Source: Sulfuritalea sp.
GTDB taxonomy: Bacteria > Pseudomonadota > Gammaproteobacteria > Burkholderiales > Rhodocyclaceae
Assembly (NCBI GenBank): GCA_016710465.1
Contig: JADJVS010000012.1
Location: forward strand, 1-64,000
Direction of reading: 5' to 3'
DNA: 64,000 nucleotides
Positions 47,403 to 56,241 of this stretch are shown piece by piece. The position numbers and the translations under genes were made by a program. Every line of letters begins with the position of its first letter. Within the stretch, counting starts at the first letter, position 1. The notes beneath the pieces are model-generated. The model was not told where the DNA came from. It did not search any database and saw only the letters and a list, made by a program, of their open reading frames with translations.

Positions 47403-48637
47403 GCGCCGGCCTGCGCGGCGCGACGGCCGCCTCGCACCCGCTGTGGATGTGCGGCTTCCGCTCCTTCTTCCTCGCCTCCGTGCTCGCCGCGCCGCTGCTG
47501 ATCGGATGCTGGGTCGCCTTCCTCGCGCTCGGACTACCGCTGCCGGCGGTGCCCGGCGGCGCCTCGGTATGGCACGCGCATGAACTGCTGTTCGGCTTCG
47601 CCTTCGCCGCCGTGGCCGGCTTCGCGCTGACCTCAATTCCCGAATTCACCCGCACGGCCGCCTTCGGCCGGCGCCCGGTACGCGTGCTGGCCGGGCTGTG
47701 GCTGCTCGGCCGGATCGGCTTCTGGAGCAGCGGCGCGTTCGGCACGCCGGCCCTGTTGCTCGCGGCGGCGGCCCATCTCGGCTTTCTCGCCGGCCTGGCC
47801 TGGCTGCTCGCCCCGCGCCTGTGGCGCGATCCGGAACGCAAGCACCTGGCCTTCCTCTGGGCGCTGGCCGCGCTGGCCGCCTGCGTAATCGGCTTCCATG
47901 CCGCCGCCATTGCCGGCGAACATCCCGCGCGCTGGCTGCATGCGACCGTGGGCGTACTGATGATGCTGATCGTCGTCGCCATGAGCCGCATCTCGATGCG
48001 CATCGTCAATGGCGCGATCGAGGAAGCCGGCGTCATCGACGCCGAGTACCGCGCCCGGCCGCCGCGCCGCAACCTGGCGGTCTTCTGCATCGGCCTCTAC
48101 ACCGCCGTCGAGCTCGTCGCGCCCGGCACCCGGCTGGCCGGCTGGCTGGCGCTGGCCGCCGCCGCCGCGCTGTGCAACCTGCTCAACGACTGGCACGTCG
48201 GCCGCGCCCTGCTGCGCCGCTGGCCGCTGATGCTCTACGGCGTGTATGCGCTGATGGCCGCGGGCTACGCCGTGATGGGCCTGGCGCAACTGCTGGATGC
48301 CGGCGCGCTGCCGGCCGTCAGCGCCGGCCGCCACCTGCTGACCGTCGGCGCCATGGGGCTGAACATCTACATCGTGATGTGCATCGCCGGCCGCATGCAC
48401 TGCGGCCGCCCGCTGGACGAACATCCCTGGGTGCCGACGGGCGCCATGCTGATTGCCGCCGCCGCCATTCTGCGCGCCGGCGCGGCCTGGCCCGGCGCGA
48501 ATGGCGGCCTCCTGCTGGCGGCTTCCGGCCTGCTCTGGGGCGCCGCCTTCGCCCTGTGCGCCTGGCACATGGCGCCGCTGTGGCTGGCGCCGCGCGCCGA
48601 CGGCGGCACGGACTGCGAAGGACTCATCGAGCACTGA
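47396..48637 (+). CDS. nnrS: NnrS family membrane protein
   Basis: A 413-residue inner-membrane protein with about twelve TM helices. It has the NnrS opening (HPLWMCGFRSFFLASVLAAP), the WHAHELLFGFAFAAVAGFALT motif and MSRISMRIVNGA. NnrS is a haem- and copper-containing protein linked to nitric oxide resistance in denitrifiers and Vibrio. Start ATG 47396 overlaps the +1-frame stop of the ATPase (ATGCTGA), an arrangement typical of coupled genes. Here it closes a receptor-ABC importer operon, which is unusual and raises a link between metal or haem uptake and NO handling. Confidence 0.92.
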   Translation: MLSAGLRGATAASHPLWMCGFRSFFLASVLAAPLLIGCWVAFLALGLPLPAVPGGASVWHAHELLFGFAFAAVAGFALTSIPEFTRTAAFGRRPVRVLAGLWLLGRIGFWSSGAFGTPALLLAAAAHLGFLAGLAWLLAPRLWRDPERKHLAFLWALAALAACVIGFHAAAIAGEHPARWLHATVGVLMMLIVVAMSRISMRIVNGAIEEAGVIDAEYRARPPRRNLAVFCIGLYTAVELVAPGTRLAGWLALAAAAALCNLLNDWHVGRALLRRWPLMLYGVYALMAAGYAVMGLAQLLDAGALPAVSAGRHLLTVGAMGLNIYIVMCIAGRMHCGRPLDEHPWVPTGAMLIAAAAILRAGAAWPGANGGLLLAASGLLWGAAFALCAWHMAPLWLAPRADGGTDCEGLIEH

Positions 48638-48663
48638 GGCGCCGGCCGCCGCCGTCCCGCCCG

Positions 48664-48675
48664 CGCCGACTCTTG
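48664..48675 (+). repeat. Dispersed CGCCGACTCTTG motif, copy 5 (after nnrS)
   Basis: Exact match in the gap 27 bp after the nnrS stop, preceded by GCCCG. Confidence 0.6.
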
Positions 48676-48752
48676 CCACGAATGGCGGCAGCCTCCGCCT
48701 GACCAAGAAAAGCTGAAGTCTGCCTTTAGCATTTCATGGTATTGCGCGGCCC

Positions 48753-49034
48753 ATGATCAACGGCCATTCCCATTCCGCCGAGATCAGCGCCCTGCGCCGC
48801 TTCGACCTCGAAGACCCACGCGACGAAGCGCGCCTGGCTTCGCCCATGCTGGCTCTCGAAGCACTGGACAGCCTGGTGATCATCGATGAAGTGCAGCGGC
48901 GGCCGGACTTGTTCCCCGTCCTGCGCGTGCTGGCCGACCGCGCCGCCAGGCGCATGCGCTACCCGGAGCTTCGTATTTGCGGGCATAACCGGTCGGCCTT
49001 TGCCAGCCTGCTGAGTTGTAGGAAATCTGTGTGA
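48753..49034 (+). pseudogene. Remnant of an AAA-ATPase (DUF4143-type) gene
   Basis: About 65 codons match the Walker B region of the AAA/DUF4143 ATPase family (RRFDLEDPRDEARLASPML, LVIIDEVQRRPDLFPVLRVLADR). No Walker A precedes it and no helicase-like or DUF4143 C-terminus follows; after ADRAARR the sequence departs from the family. A full gene is about 380-400 residues. It borders the restriction locus and looks like a deletion scar left when that island was inserted or rearranged. Confidence 0.75.
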
Positions 49035-49067
49035 TCTTGTGCATAGAATTAGACCATGGAGTGCAGT

Positions 49068-49970
49068 TCAGCTATTTCCCTGAGTTCCCGAGCATTTGGC
49101 CAGTTCCTGCTCGAAGAGCCGCCGAACTACCGCGCCGTCATACATTCCCAGACCCGTATCCATGTAGCCCTCCTGGGCCAGGTGCAGCCACAATTCCAAG
49201 CCTGCGGCCATACCGAAGTTGTTCCGCTCCGGGTCGATTCCCCGAAGAAACACATCCGGCTTCAACGCCATATCCTCGGGATACCATTTCTTGCCGCCAA
49301 ACGCCCAAACACCTTCGTCTCTCGGGATCAGCAAGTCGTCACCCGTCGCCATGCGATCAAGCTCATTCCTCGGCATGAAAACGCCGCGGACATGAACTTT
49401 GCTCTTCCAGGCTATGGCGACGAAGGCCGCCAAATAGGCGCGGGACTTCCAGTACTCGAACAGCCAGTTATTGCACAGGTGATAGCGATAGATAGGCTTG
49501 TCGCCGACGGCTCCTATCTTCTCCTGCAGGATCAGCAGCGCCTCGCCTTCCCCTTCCTCGGGAGCGAGCAGCACGCCATCCAAGTCACCATCGGGATTGT
49601 TGGCCTTCAGGGACTCAAGGAAGCCGGCAACTTTTTCCGGGTGCTTATATAAATCGTGACGGGGATAGACCTGAGTTTCCGCCCCGTCCAGCCACTCCCG
49701 GCGCACCGCGAAACGCATGCGTGCCGCATCGAGCATAGCCTCGTCGAGCTTGGCAAAGAGTGAGGCATCGTCCTGCACATCCTTGGGCAGAAGACCATGG
49801 CCGAAGAAGCGCGGAATCTGATTGCGGTGGACGTCGTGACTTGCGAACAGACGGATGAAGCGGGTGGCAACGGATTCGGCCGGCGCGGCTTGCTTTTGTC
49901 CACGAATCCAATTCCAGAATTTCCCGAGTTTCTCCAGGATATTCAGCCCGGTCAGGATTTCACCAATCAT
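49068..49970 (-). CDS. Unknown protein coupled to the Type I restriction operon
   Basis: A 300-residue soluble protein I cannot assign. It opens with MIGEILTGLNILEKLGKFWNWI, then a region VATRFIRLFASHDVHRNQIPRFFGHG that may be a helix-turn-helix-like module, then a mixed alpha/beta body with GVLLAPEEGEGEALLILQEK and IYRYHLCNNWLFEYWKSRAYLAAF, quoted in parts. Its ATG overlaps the hsdS stop by 4 bp (ATGA), so it is translated with the restriction operon and is likely part of its function, as an accessory or separate defence gene. That role is inference from position. Confidence 0.75.
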   Translation of the reverse strand: MIGEILTGLNILEKLGKFWNWIRGQKQAAPAESVATRFIRLFASHDVHRNQIPRFFGHGLLPKDVQDDASLFAKLDEAMLDAARMRFAVRREWLDGAETQVYPRHDLYKHPEKVAGFLESLKANNPDGDLDGVLLAPEEGEGEALLILQEKIGAVGDKPIYRYHLCNNWLFEYWKSRAYLAAFVAIAWKSKVHVRGVFMPRNELDRMATGDDLLIPRDEGVWAFGGKKWYPEDMALKPDVFLRGIDPERNNFGMAAGLELWLHLAQEGYMDTGLGMYDGAVVRRLFEQELAKCSGTQGNS

Positions 49971-51535
49971 GCCGCGATCTCAACTTGCTGCCCGGTGAGT
50001 TCAGCGACCACGACCTCCATCAGCATTTCGGCAGCGGCGCGGGAGGTGGCGAGTTGGGTTTCCAACTGATCCACCAGTGCCATGAGTTGGTCGACTTTGG
50101 AAACGATGCGGCGTTGTTCGGCAAGGGGTGGGACGGGGACGACGGTAGAGGATAGCTTCGTTCCATTGAAGTTGGCCTGCCCGCATTGTTGGATGACTTC
50201 AGGTTCGATCTGAGTTTCCCGGAAGTACGGAGCATTCATTGCGAGACTGAAAAAGGCTGGGAACAGGAGGGCGCTCGGTAGCCTAATGCGGATGAGATAA
50301 GAAGCAAACGTCGCGCTGTCGTCTGGCCCTCTGAAAATTCCCGACTTCCCAACCAACTCGTAGCTGTTCGTACGATTGAACAAGATGTCGTGGGTCTTGA
50401 GATACAGTCCCGGCAGATCGTCGATGCTCGCATCAACGTATTTCAAATTCGTATCGACAAGTCGCCCTCCAACGATATTGCCCATCCGATAGACAGGAAC
50501 CTTGGACGAATTGCTATCGGCCTTTTGCGAGGTTCCATAGTCAATTACCAGAGCCAGGTGCCCGATCCGGCTCCACTGCCACGACTCTGGTATGTCGTGC
50601 GGATAGCCTTCTGCCGCGAGGGCGGGAACATTCTTTGGCAGGCGAACACCTTGCTCCTTAGCGATCCAATTCCTGTCCCGCTCAATACGAGCAAGCAGCT
50701 CCTCCGTCGGCTCATCATTCGGGTCTTGCGGAATGAGCTTGCCTTGCACGGCGAGGGTGAGGATGGTCTTGCGGAGGTCGGCGGGGGTGATGGGGCAGGA
50801 CTTGTGGAAGAGGAAATCGAGGTTGGCCGGGGTGGGGGCTTCGGCGAAGCGGGTCAGGGAGGCACGGGCGAGTGCGGCGTGACGGGTGTCGCGCTCCTGC
50901 TGCTGCGCCTCCAGCCGATCGCACAAGGCCATCAACTCATCAACCTTCGCCACGATGCGCTTTTGCTCGGCGAGAGACGGGAGGGATATCTCCCACGCCT
51001 TGAGAATTGTTTGACTGATGTTTTTTTGGGCGAGGCCTTGTCCACGCGCTAGCAAGGCCGGTTGAATCGCTTTTAGCGTATGGAACAGGAATCGGAGGTC
51101 TACCTGCTCCGGGTTGGGCTTGCAAAACGCTATTGCTTGGTTAGTTGCGCACTCGATTCCTGTAATGCCCAACTTTCCTATCGAGCCATACATGGCAATC
51201 AGCAAAACTCCTTCGGGGAGTACGCGGGCCGAACTATTGGCCAGACCTTCCTCCGTTATGAAGGTCGATGCCGACGTCACGATGCCGTCATTCAGGTCAC
51301 CAATTACTAACCACGGAATTACGCCCCCGTAGTACGTTGGTTCGCTCCGTAATGGCGTACCGCCACTGCCCCACTCACCGAGTCTTCCTAACTGGATACA
51401 CTCCCATCTCGAAGAATCAAGGCCAATCAGGGTTCCGTTAAGCGCAAGCTGCAACACCAACTCCCGCATCTTCGCCACCGCATTCGGCGCATCCGCGAAC
51501 AGCTCGAACTTCTCGAAAAAAGCTTCCAGCCTCAT
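49967..51535 (-). CDS. hsdS: Type I restriction specificity subunit HsdS
   Basis: A 522-residue DNA-recognition subunit with two target recognition domains. TRD1 (about 25-190) begins WECIQLGRLGEWGSGGTPL; TRD2 (about 320-480) begins WQWSRIGHLALVIDYGTSQ. Each is followed by the conserved helix with SLAEQKRIVAKVDELMALCDRLE and PLAEQRRIVSKVDQLMALVDQLE. The TRDs are visibly AT-richer than the rest, consistent with shuffling between strains. ATGA overlap with hsdM at its start. Confidence 0.96.
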   Translation of the reverse strand: MRLEAFFEKFELFADAPNAVAKMRELVLQLALNGTLIGLDSSRWECIQLGRLGEWGSGGTPLRSEPTYYGGVIPWLVIGDLNDGIVTSASTFITEEGLANSSARVLPEGVLLIAMYGSIGKLGITGIECATNQAIAFCKPNPEQVDLRFLFHTLKAIQPALLARGQGLAQKNISQTILKAWEISLPSLAEQKRIVAKVDELMALCDRLEAQQQERDTRHAALARASLTRFAEAPTPANLDFLFHKSCPITPADLRKTILTLAVQGKLIPQDPNDEPTEELLARIERDRNWIAKEQGVRLPKNVPALAAEGYPHDIPESWQWSRIGHLALVIDYGTSQKADSNSSKVPVYRMGNIVGGRLVDTNLKYVDASIDDLPGLYLKTHDILFNRTNSYELVGKSGIFRGPDDSATFASYLIRIRLPSALLFPAFFSLAMNAPYFRETQIEPEVIQQCGQANFNGTKLSSTVVPVPPLAEQRRIVSKVDQLMALVDQLETQLATSRAAAEMLMEVVVAELTGQQVEIAA

Positions 51536-52992
51536 GCCTCGGTTCCGGCGCGGGCGGTCAGGGCGTGGTGGAGTTCCTTTTTCAGCGCGGCGCGGGTTTC
51601 GGCGATCTGGGCCAGCAGCTTTTCATATTCGGGCAGCAGGTGGTCCACATCGCCGGGGCCGTCGTCGGATCGGTGCGGGTTCTTCAGGTCGAGGTTGTAG
51701 TTGCCGGCGCGGATGGTGTCGATGGAAACGCGCCAGGCCTGCTCATTTTCCACGCGCTTGTTCCACCAGGCGCGTTCCGCCTCGAATTCCTCGATGCGGA
51801 TTGGCTTGCCCTTGTTGTAGGACTTGGCGCCGGTCGGATAGGGGTGCTCGTAGTACCAGACTTCGGTGGTGGGCTGGCCCTTGGTGAAGAACAGCAGGTT
51901 GGTGCGGATGCCGGTGTAGGGATTGAACACGCCATTGGGCAGGCGGACGATGGTGTGCAGATTGCAGTCGCTGAGCAGGGCTTCCTTGATGCGGGTCTTG
52001 ACGCCTTCGCCGAACAGCGTGCCGTCGGGCAGCACCAGGCCGGCGCGGCCGCCCGGCTTGAGGATTTTCATCAGCAGCACGAGGAACAGGTCGGCGGTTT
52101 CGCGGGTGCGGAACTCGGCGGGGAAGTTGGACTCGATGCCGTCTTCCTCCATGCCGCCGAAGGGCGGATTGGTGACGATGACATCCACCCGCTCGCGCGG
52201 CGACCAGTCGCGCAGTGGCCGCGCCAGGGTATTGTCGTGACGCACGTTGGACGGCACGTCGATGCCGTGCAGCAGCAGGTTGGTCATGCACAGCACATGC
52301 GGCAGGTGCTTCTTTTCGATGCCGGCGAAGCAGTCCTGGATGGCCTGTTCGTCGGCCTCGGTTTTGGCCTGCTTGCGCAGGTGTTCGATGGCGCAGGTGA
52401 GGAAGCCGCCGGTGCCGCAGGCGGGGTCGAGGATGGTCTCGCGTTTTTTCAGGTTGGGATTGACCTGCTCAACGATGAACTGGGTGACGGCGCGCGGCGT
52501 ATAGAACTCGCCTGCATTGCCGGCGGATTGCAGGTCCTTGAGGATCTTTTCGTAGATGTCGCCGAACATGTGGCGGTCATCCGAAGCATTGAAGTCGATG
52601 CCGTTGATCTTGTTGATCACCTGCCGCATCAGGGTGCCGTTCTTCATGTAGTTGTTGGCATCTTCGAAGGCCATGCGCACCAGCCCGGCGATCTTGTCGG
52701 CGCCGCCGGTGAGCGCCTTCAGCTTCGGCAGCAGGGTGTTGTTGACGAAGTCGAGCAGGGCCTCGCCGGTGATGCCCTCGGCGTCGGTGGCCCAGTTGGT
52801 CCAGCGCAGGTGCTTGGGCAGCGGCGACTTGTAGTGGTCGCGCAGGAGTTCGAGTTCCTTTTCGCGGTCGTCGAAGATCTTGAGGAAGAACATCCAGCCG
52901 AGCTGTTCCAGCCGCTGTGCGTCGCCGTAAGTGCCGGCGTCCTTGCGCATGATGTCCTGGATGGATTTGACGATGTTTGAGACGTTGGACAT
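51532..52992 (-). CDS. hsdM: Type I restriction modification methyltransferase HsdM
   Basis: A 486-residue N6-adenine methyltransferase. An N-terminal helical domain (IVKSIQDIMRKDAGTYGDAQRLEQLGWMFFLK) is followed by the SAM-binding motif I ILDPACGTGGFLTCAIEH and the catalytic motif IV DVIVTNPPFGG. It modifies the bipartite site chosen by HsdS and forms the core of the restriction complex with HsdR. It starts 138 bp after the XRE antitoxin gene; a 28-bp palindrome lies in that gap and may control it. Confidence 0.96.
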   Translation of the reverse strand: MSNVSNIVKSIQDIMRKDAGTYGDAQRLEQLGWMFFLKIFDDREKELELLRDHYKSPLPKHLRWTNWATDAEGITGEALLDFVNNTLLPKLKALTGGADKIAGLVRMAFEDANNYMKNGTLMRQVINKINGIDFNASDDRHMFGDIYEKILKDLQSAGNAGEFYTPRAVTQFIVEQVNPNLKKRETILDPACGTGGFLTCAIEHLRKQAKTEADEQAIQDCFAGIEKKHLPHVLCMTNLLLHGIDVPSNVRHDNTLARPLRDWSPRERVDVIVTNPPFGGMEEDGIESNFPAEFRTRETADLFLVLLMKILKPGGRAGLVLPDGTLFGEGVKTRIKEALLSDCNLHTIVRLPNGVFNPYTGIRTNLLFFTKGQPTTEVWYYEHPYPTGAKSYNKGKPIRIEEFEAERAWWNKRVENEQAWRVSIDTIRAGNYNLDLKNPHRSDDGPGDVDHLLPEYEKLLAQIAETRAALKKELHHALTARAGTEA

Positions 52993-53047
52993 GGCGTGTT
53001 TCGATTCTTTGCTGGGTGAGTCTGCAAAGTTGAGGCTGGCCAGGCTT

Positions 53048-53075
53048 CCAAATATGGCGAATTCGCCACATTTGG
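53048..53075. promoter_or_regulatory. 28-bp palindrome, probable operator upstream of hsdM
   Basis: CCAAAT-A-TGGCGAA and its inverted partner TTCGCCA-C-ATTTGG meet at the centre, with one mismatched pair; the core TGGCGAATTCGCCA is perfect. It lies 56-83 bp upstream of the hsdM ATG, placed to overlap a promoter. The XRE protein encoded just upstream is a candidate binder. Confidence 0.6.
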
Positions 53076-53129
53076 CGGCCGATTGGTCGCTATGGCACTA
53101 CCGCGCCAGTCGAGGGGCGTGGATTGGCT

Positions 53130-53492
53130 TTAGCGTGCAGCGCCTGCGGCAACGCCGGCTTGGGCAGCTTTTCGTCGTTTGGGTGCCGCCGGCACAAGCT
53201 CGATCTTGAGCGTGCAGCCAACGGCGGCAGCGTATCGCTTCAGCGAGGCCACCGAGGGGGCATGCTTGCCCGCGGACTCAAGGCGCGAGATGGCGCTCTT
53301 GGTGGTGCCCATGCGGTCGGCGACCGCCTCCTGGGTCAGGCCGGCACGGGCGCGGGCGGCCAGCATTTCATGGGCGAGCGCGTATTCGACCTCAAGAGCT
53401 TCGTAGGCTTCGCCAAAGCCCCGCCGCTTGGCGGCCTTTTCAAGAAAGGCCTTGTGGTCGTGAGCTACAGCCTGGAATTTCAGATCAGCCAT
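53130..53492 (-). CDS. XRE-family antitoxin (HigA-like)
   Basis: A 120-residue DNA-binding protein. The helix-turn-helix is at about 50-100 (ARARAGLTQEAVADRMGTTKSAISRLESAG) and a basic Lys/Ala tail follows. It overlaps the upstream toxin gene by 8 bp, the toxin-first layout of higBA modules. HigA-type proteins neutralise the toxin and repress their own promoter. It could also regulate hsdM through the nearby palindrome. Confidence 0.85.
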   Translation of the reverse strand: MADLKFQAVAHDHKAFLEKAAKRRGFGEAYEALEVEYALAHEMLAARARAGLTQEAVADRMGTTKSAISRLESAGKHAPSVASLKRYAAAVGCTLKIELVPAAPKRRKAAQAGVAAGAAR

Positions 53493-53811
53493 TTTGAATC
53501 TCCTTCAATCGCTTCCGAGCGAGCTTGACTTCATGGTCGGGCGTTTGTTGCGACTTCTTGATGAAGGCGTGCAGCACGATTACGCGCCGCCCGACGAGAA
53601 AACAATAGAACGCCCGGCCGATACCCGAGCGACCGCGCGGCCGCAGCTCGAACAGACCATCGCCGAACGCTCGCGAATACGGCAGCTTCAGGTTGGGGCC
53701 ATGCTCGATCAGCAATTCGACGATTCGCGCGTAGTCCGCGAGAACATCGACCGGCCAGGATTCGATCTCGGCCAGCACTCGGGCATGGAAGTACTCAACA
53801 GAAAATGCCAT
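53485..53811 (-). CDS. HigB/Gp49-like toxin (phage-derived RelE superfamily)
   Basis: A 108-residue RelE-fold protein of the Gp49/DUF891 type (GPNLKLPYSRAFGDGLFELRPRG, quoted in parts; AFYCFLVGRRVIVLHAFIKKSQQTPDHEVKLARKRLKEI). Members cut mRNA at the ribosome. It lies upstream of and overlaps the XRE gene. The 63-bp gap before it holds a possible TTGACC -35 but a poor -10. The pair stands between hsdR and hsdM. Confidence 0.88.
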   Translation of the reverse strand: MAFSVEYFHARVLAEIESWPVDVLADYARIVELLIEHGPNLKLPYSRAFGDGLFELRPRGRSGIGRAFYCFLVGRRVIVLHAFIKKSQQTPDHEVKLARKRLKEIQNG

Positions 53812-53874
53812 GGACGAAGGTTAGCAATAATGCGAACTTTGGTCAATCCGGCCTATGTCGACATCGGGTCGCCA

Positions 53875-56241
53875 TCAGGCTGCCTTGGAATAAAGCGCGG
53901 TTTCCAGCTCGCGGATGGCGGCAAGATAGTTGTGCTTGTCGCCGAAGAGCTTGACGATCTCGACCGGAGTGCCGAAGGCGGTTAGCGGATCGACCTTGAG
54001 GATTTCGAGGGATTCGACGCTCGTGATGCCGCCGTCGGCGTATTTCTCCAGCAAGGCGTCGAGCACGGCGCGGGTCTGCTCGCCGTACTTGCCGAAGACA
54101 TGGCGCTTCCTTACCCGCTCGGCGCGCTCGCGCCGGGTCAGCGGCGGCTGGTCGAAGGCGACATGGCAGACCAGGTCGAAGGCGTCGTAGCCACGGCCGA
54201 CCTGTTCGGCGAGCTCGTCGAGGAATACGCCCCGGGTAGCCAGTTCCTCGATGATGGCCTGCTTGCGCTCGGCGTCGTTCCAGGCGTTGAGGAAGGCATT
54301 GAGCGAGGCGTAGGCCTTGCGCACCGTCTTGCGCGTGTAGTCCTTGAGCGACTCGGTAATGAGCCGACCATGTTCGTCGAGATACTGGACGCGTTCGGTG
54401 GCGACGGTGACTTCGACATCGTCGACGTAATACTTTGTCGGCGGTTCTCTGGCGCCCGGTTGATCGAGGGCGCCGGGGCCTTCGTAAATCACCTCGCCGG
54501 CCTCGTCTTCGGGGTTCAGCAGAGGCTCGTCGGGCGGCACCGGCGGGTCATTGGGGCCGGGTTCGTAAATCTGCACCGGATCGCCATCGAAGGCCGGGTC
54601 GGCGAATAGCGCCGTGGCCCGTTTGAAATCCATGATGGTAAAAAAGAACTTGTTGTAGTCCTCGTTGATACGGGTGCCGCGCCCGATGATCTGCTTGAAC
54701 TCGGTCATCGAGTTGATGCGCTTGTCGAGCACGATCAGGTGGCAGGTCTGGGCATCGACGCCGGTGGACATCAGTTGCGAGGTGGTGGCGATGACCGGGA
54801 AGGTGGATTCGGGATCGATGAAGTTGTCGAGCTGGGCCTTGCCTTCGTCGTTGTCGCCGGTGATGCGCATGATGTAGCGCTTGTTGGCGGCGGCCAGGTC
54901 GGCATTGGCATTGACCAGCGCCTGGCGCATGCGCTCGGCGTGGTCGATGTTTTCGCAGAAGACGATGGTCTTGGCGTAACGGTCGGTGGCTTTGAGGAAT
55001 TCGGTGATCTTGGCGGCGACGACGGCGGTGCGCTTTTCCAGGATCAGCTTGCGGTCGAAGTCGGATTCGTTGTACTCGCGATCTTCGATGAGCTGGCCGT
55101 ACTTGTCGGTCTTGCCTGTCTCGGGGCGCCAGCCGTCGAGATCCTTGTCGAGCCCGATGCGCACCACTTTGTAGGGCGCGAGAAAGCCGTCGGAGATGCC
55201 CTGGCGCAGCGAGTAGGTGTAGAGCGGGTCGCCGAAGTAATGGATGTTGGAAACGTCGCGGGTTTCCTTGGGCGTGGCGGTGAGGCCGATCTGCGTCGCC
55301 GATGAGAAGTAGGTCAGCACATCGTGCCAGGCGGCGTCTTCCGCCGCGCTGCTGCGATGGCATTCGTCGATGATGACCAGATCGAAGAAATCGGGCGAGA
55401 ACTGCTTGTAGATGTTCTTCTCTTCCTCGGTGCCGGTGACCGCCTGATACAGCGACAGGTAGATTTCGTAGGACTTGTCGACCTGGCGGTTGCTGATCTT
55501 GGTCATCGCCTGCCCGAAGGGCTTGAAGTCGTTGGTCTTGGTCTGGTCGGCGAGGATGTTGCGATCGACGAGAAACAGGATGCGCTTCTTGGCGCCCGAC
55601 TTCCACAGGCGCCAGATGATCTGGAAAGCGGTGTAGGTCTTGCCGGTGCCGGTGGCCATGACCAGCAGGATGCGGTTCTCGCCACGGGCGATGGCCTCGA
55701 CCGTGCGATTGATGGCGACGAGTTGGTAGTAGCGCGGCGCCTTGCCGGAGCCGTCGTCGTAGTAATCCTGGGCGGTGATGGCTTCCTGCGCCGGGTTGTA
55801 GCCCTTGCCCTTGCAGTAACGATTCCACAGTTCGTCAGGGGAAGGGAATTGGTCGAGACGGAGTTCGCGTTCCACGACATCGCCAGCACCGGTGCGGTCG
55901 TGCTCCAGAAAGCCGTCGCCGTTGGAACTATAGGCAAACGGAACGTCGAGGATTTCCGCATAGTCCAGTGCCTGCGGCATTCCGGCGCCCACCGTGTGCT
56001 TGTTGTCCTTGGCCTCGACTACCGCGATCGGGATGTTGGGTTTGTAGAACAGCAGGTAGTCGACCTTCTTGGCTTCGCCGCGTTTCACGGTCTTGCCGCG
56101 CACGATGACGCGACCTTTGGTGAAGTAGATTTCCTCACGAAGCTGGGTCATCACGTCCCACTTGTCGCCGCTCGCGCCGACGATGGCGGGAGTGATGAAC
56201 TTGGTGCGGATGTCGGCCTCGGTGAGTTCCTTCTTGTTCAA
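53875..56241 (-). CDS. hsdR: Type I restriction endonuclease subunit HsdR
   Basis: The restriction and DNA-translocating subunit, about 788 residues from a TTG at 56241 (LNKKELTEADIRTKFITPAI). The N-terminal nuclease domain has the PIAVVEAKDN motif. The SF2 motor has Walker A VMATGTGKTYTAF, DECH in LVIIDECHRSS, motif III LTATPKET and motif VI QIIGRGTRINED. A C-terminal helical domain couples it to HsdM. The frame is open to 56514, but that part has no family similarity. GGAAG stands 7 nt before the TTG. The gene is separated from hsdM by the toxin-antitoxin pair. Confidence 0.93.
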   Translation of the reverse strand: MNKKELTEADIRTKFITPAIVGASGDKWDVMTQLREEIYFTKGRVIVRGKTVKRGEAKKVDYLLFYKPNIPIAVVEAKDNKHTVGAGMPQALDYAEILDVPFAYSSNGDGFLEHDRTGAGDVVERELRLDQFPSPDELWNRYCKGKGYNPAQEAITAQDYYDDGSGKAPRYYQLVAINRTVEAIARGENRILLVMATGTGKTYTAFQIIWRLWKSGAKKRILFLVDRNILADQTKTNDFKPFGQAMTKISNRQVDKSYEIYLSLYQAVTGTEEEKNIYKQFSPDFFDLVIIDECHRSSAAEDAAWHDVLTYFSSATQIGLTATPKETRDVSNIHYFGDPLYTYSLRQGISDGFLAPYKVVRIGLDKDLDGWRPETGKTDKYGQLIEDREYNESDFDRKLILEKRTAVVAAKITEFLKATDRYAKTIVFCENIDHAERMRQALVNANADLAAANKRYIMRITGDNDEGKAQLDNFIDPESTFPVIATTSQLMSTGVDAQTCHLIVLDKRINSMTEFKQIIGRGTRINEDYNKFFFTIMDFKRATALFADPAFDGDPVQIYEPGPNDPPVPPDEPLLNPEDEAGEVIYEGPGALDQPGAREPPTKYYVDDVEVTVATERVQYLDEHGRLITESLKDYTRKTVRKAYASLNAFLNAWNDAERKQAIIEELATRGVFLDELAEQVGRGYDAFDLVCHVAFDQPPLTRRERAERVRKRHVFGKYGEQTRAVLDALLEKYADGGITSVESLEILKVDPLTAFGTPVEIVKLFGDKHNYLAAIRELETALYSKAA

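Noticed and set aside
51565..52980. 471-codon plus-strand frame opposite hsdM
   Set aside because: Antisense to HsdM with intact methyltransferase motifs; low-complexity Gly/Val/Ala product.
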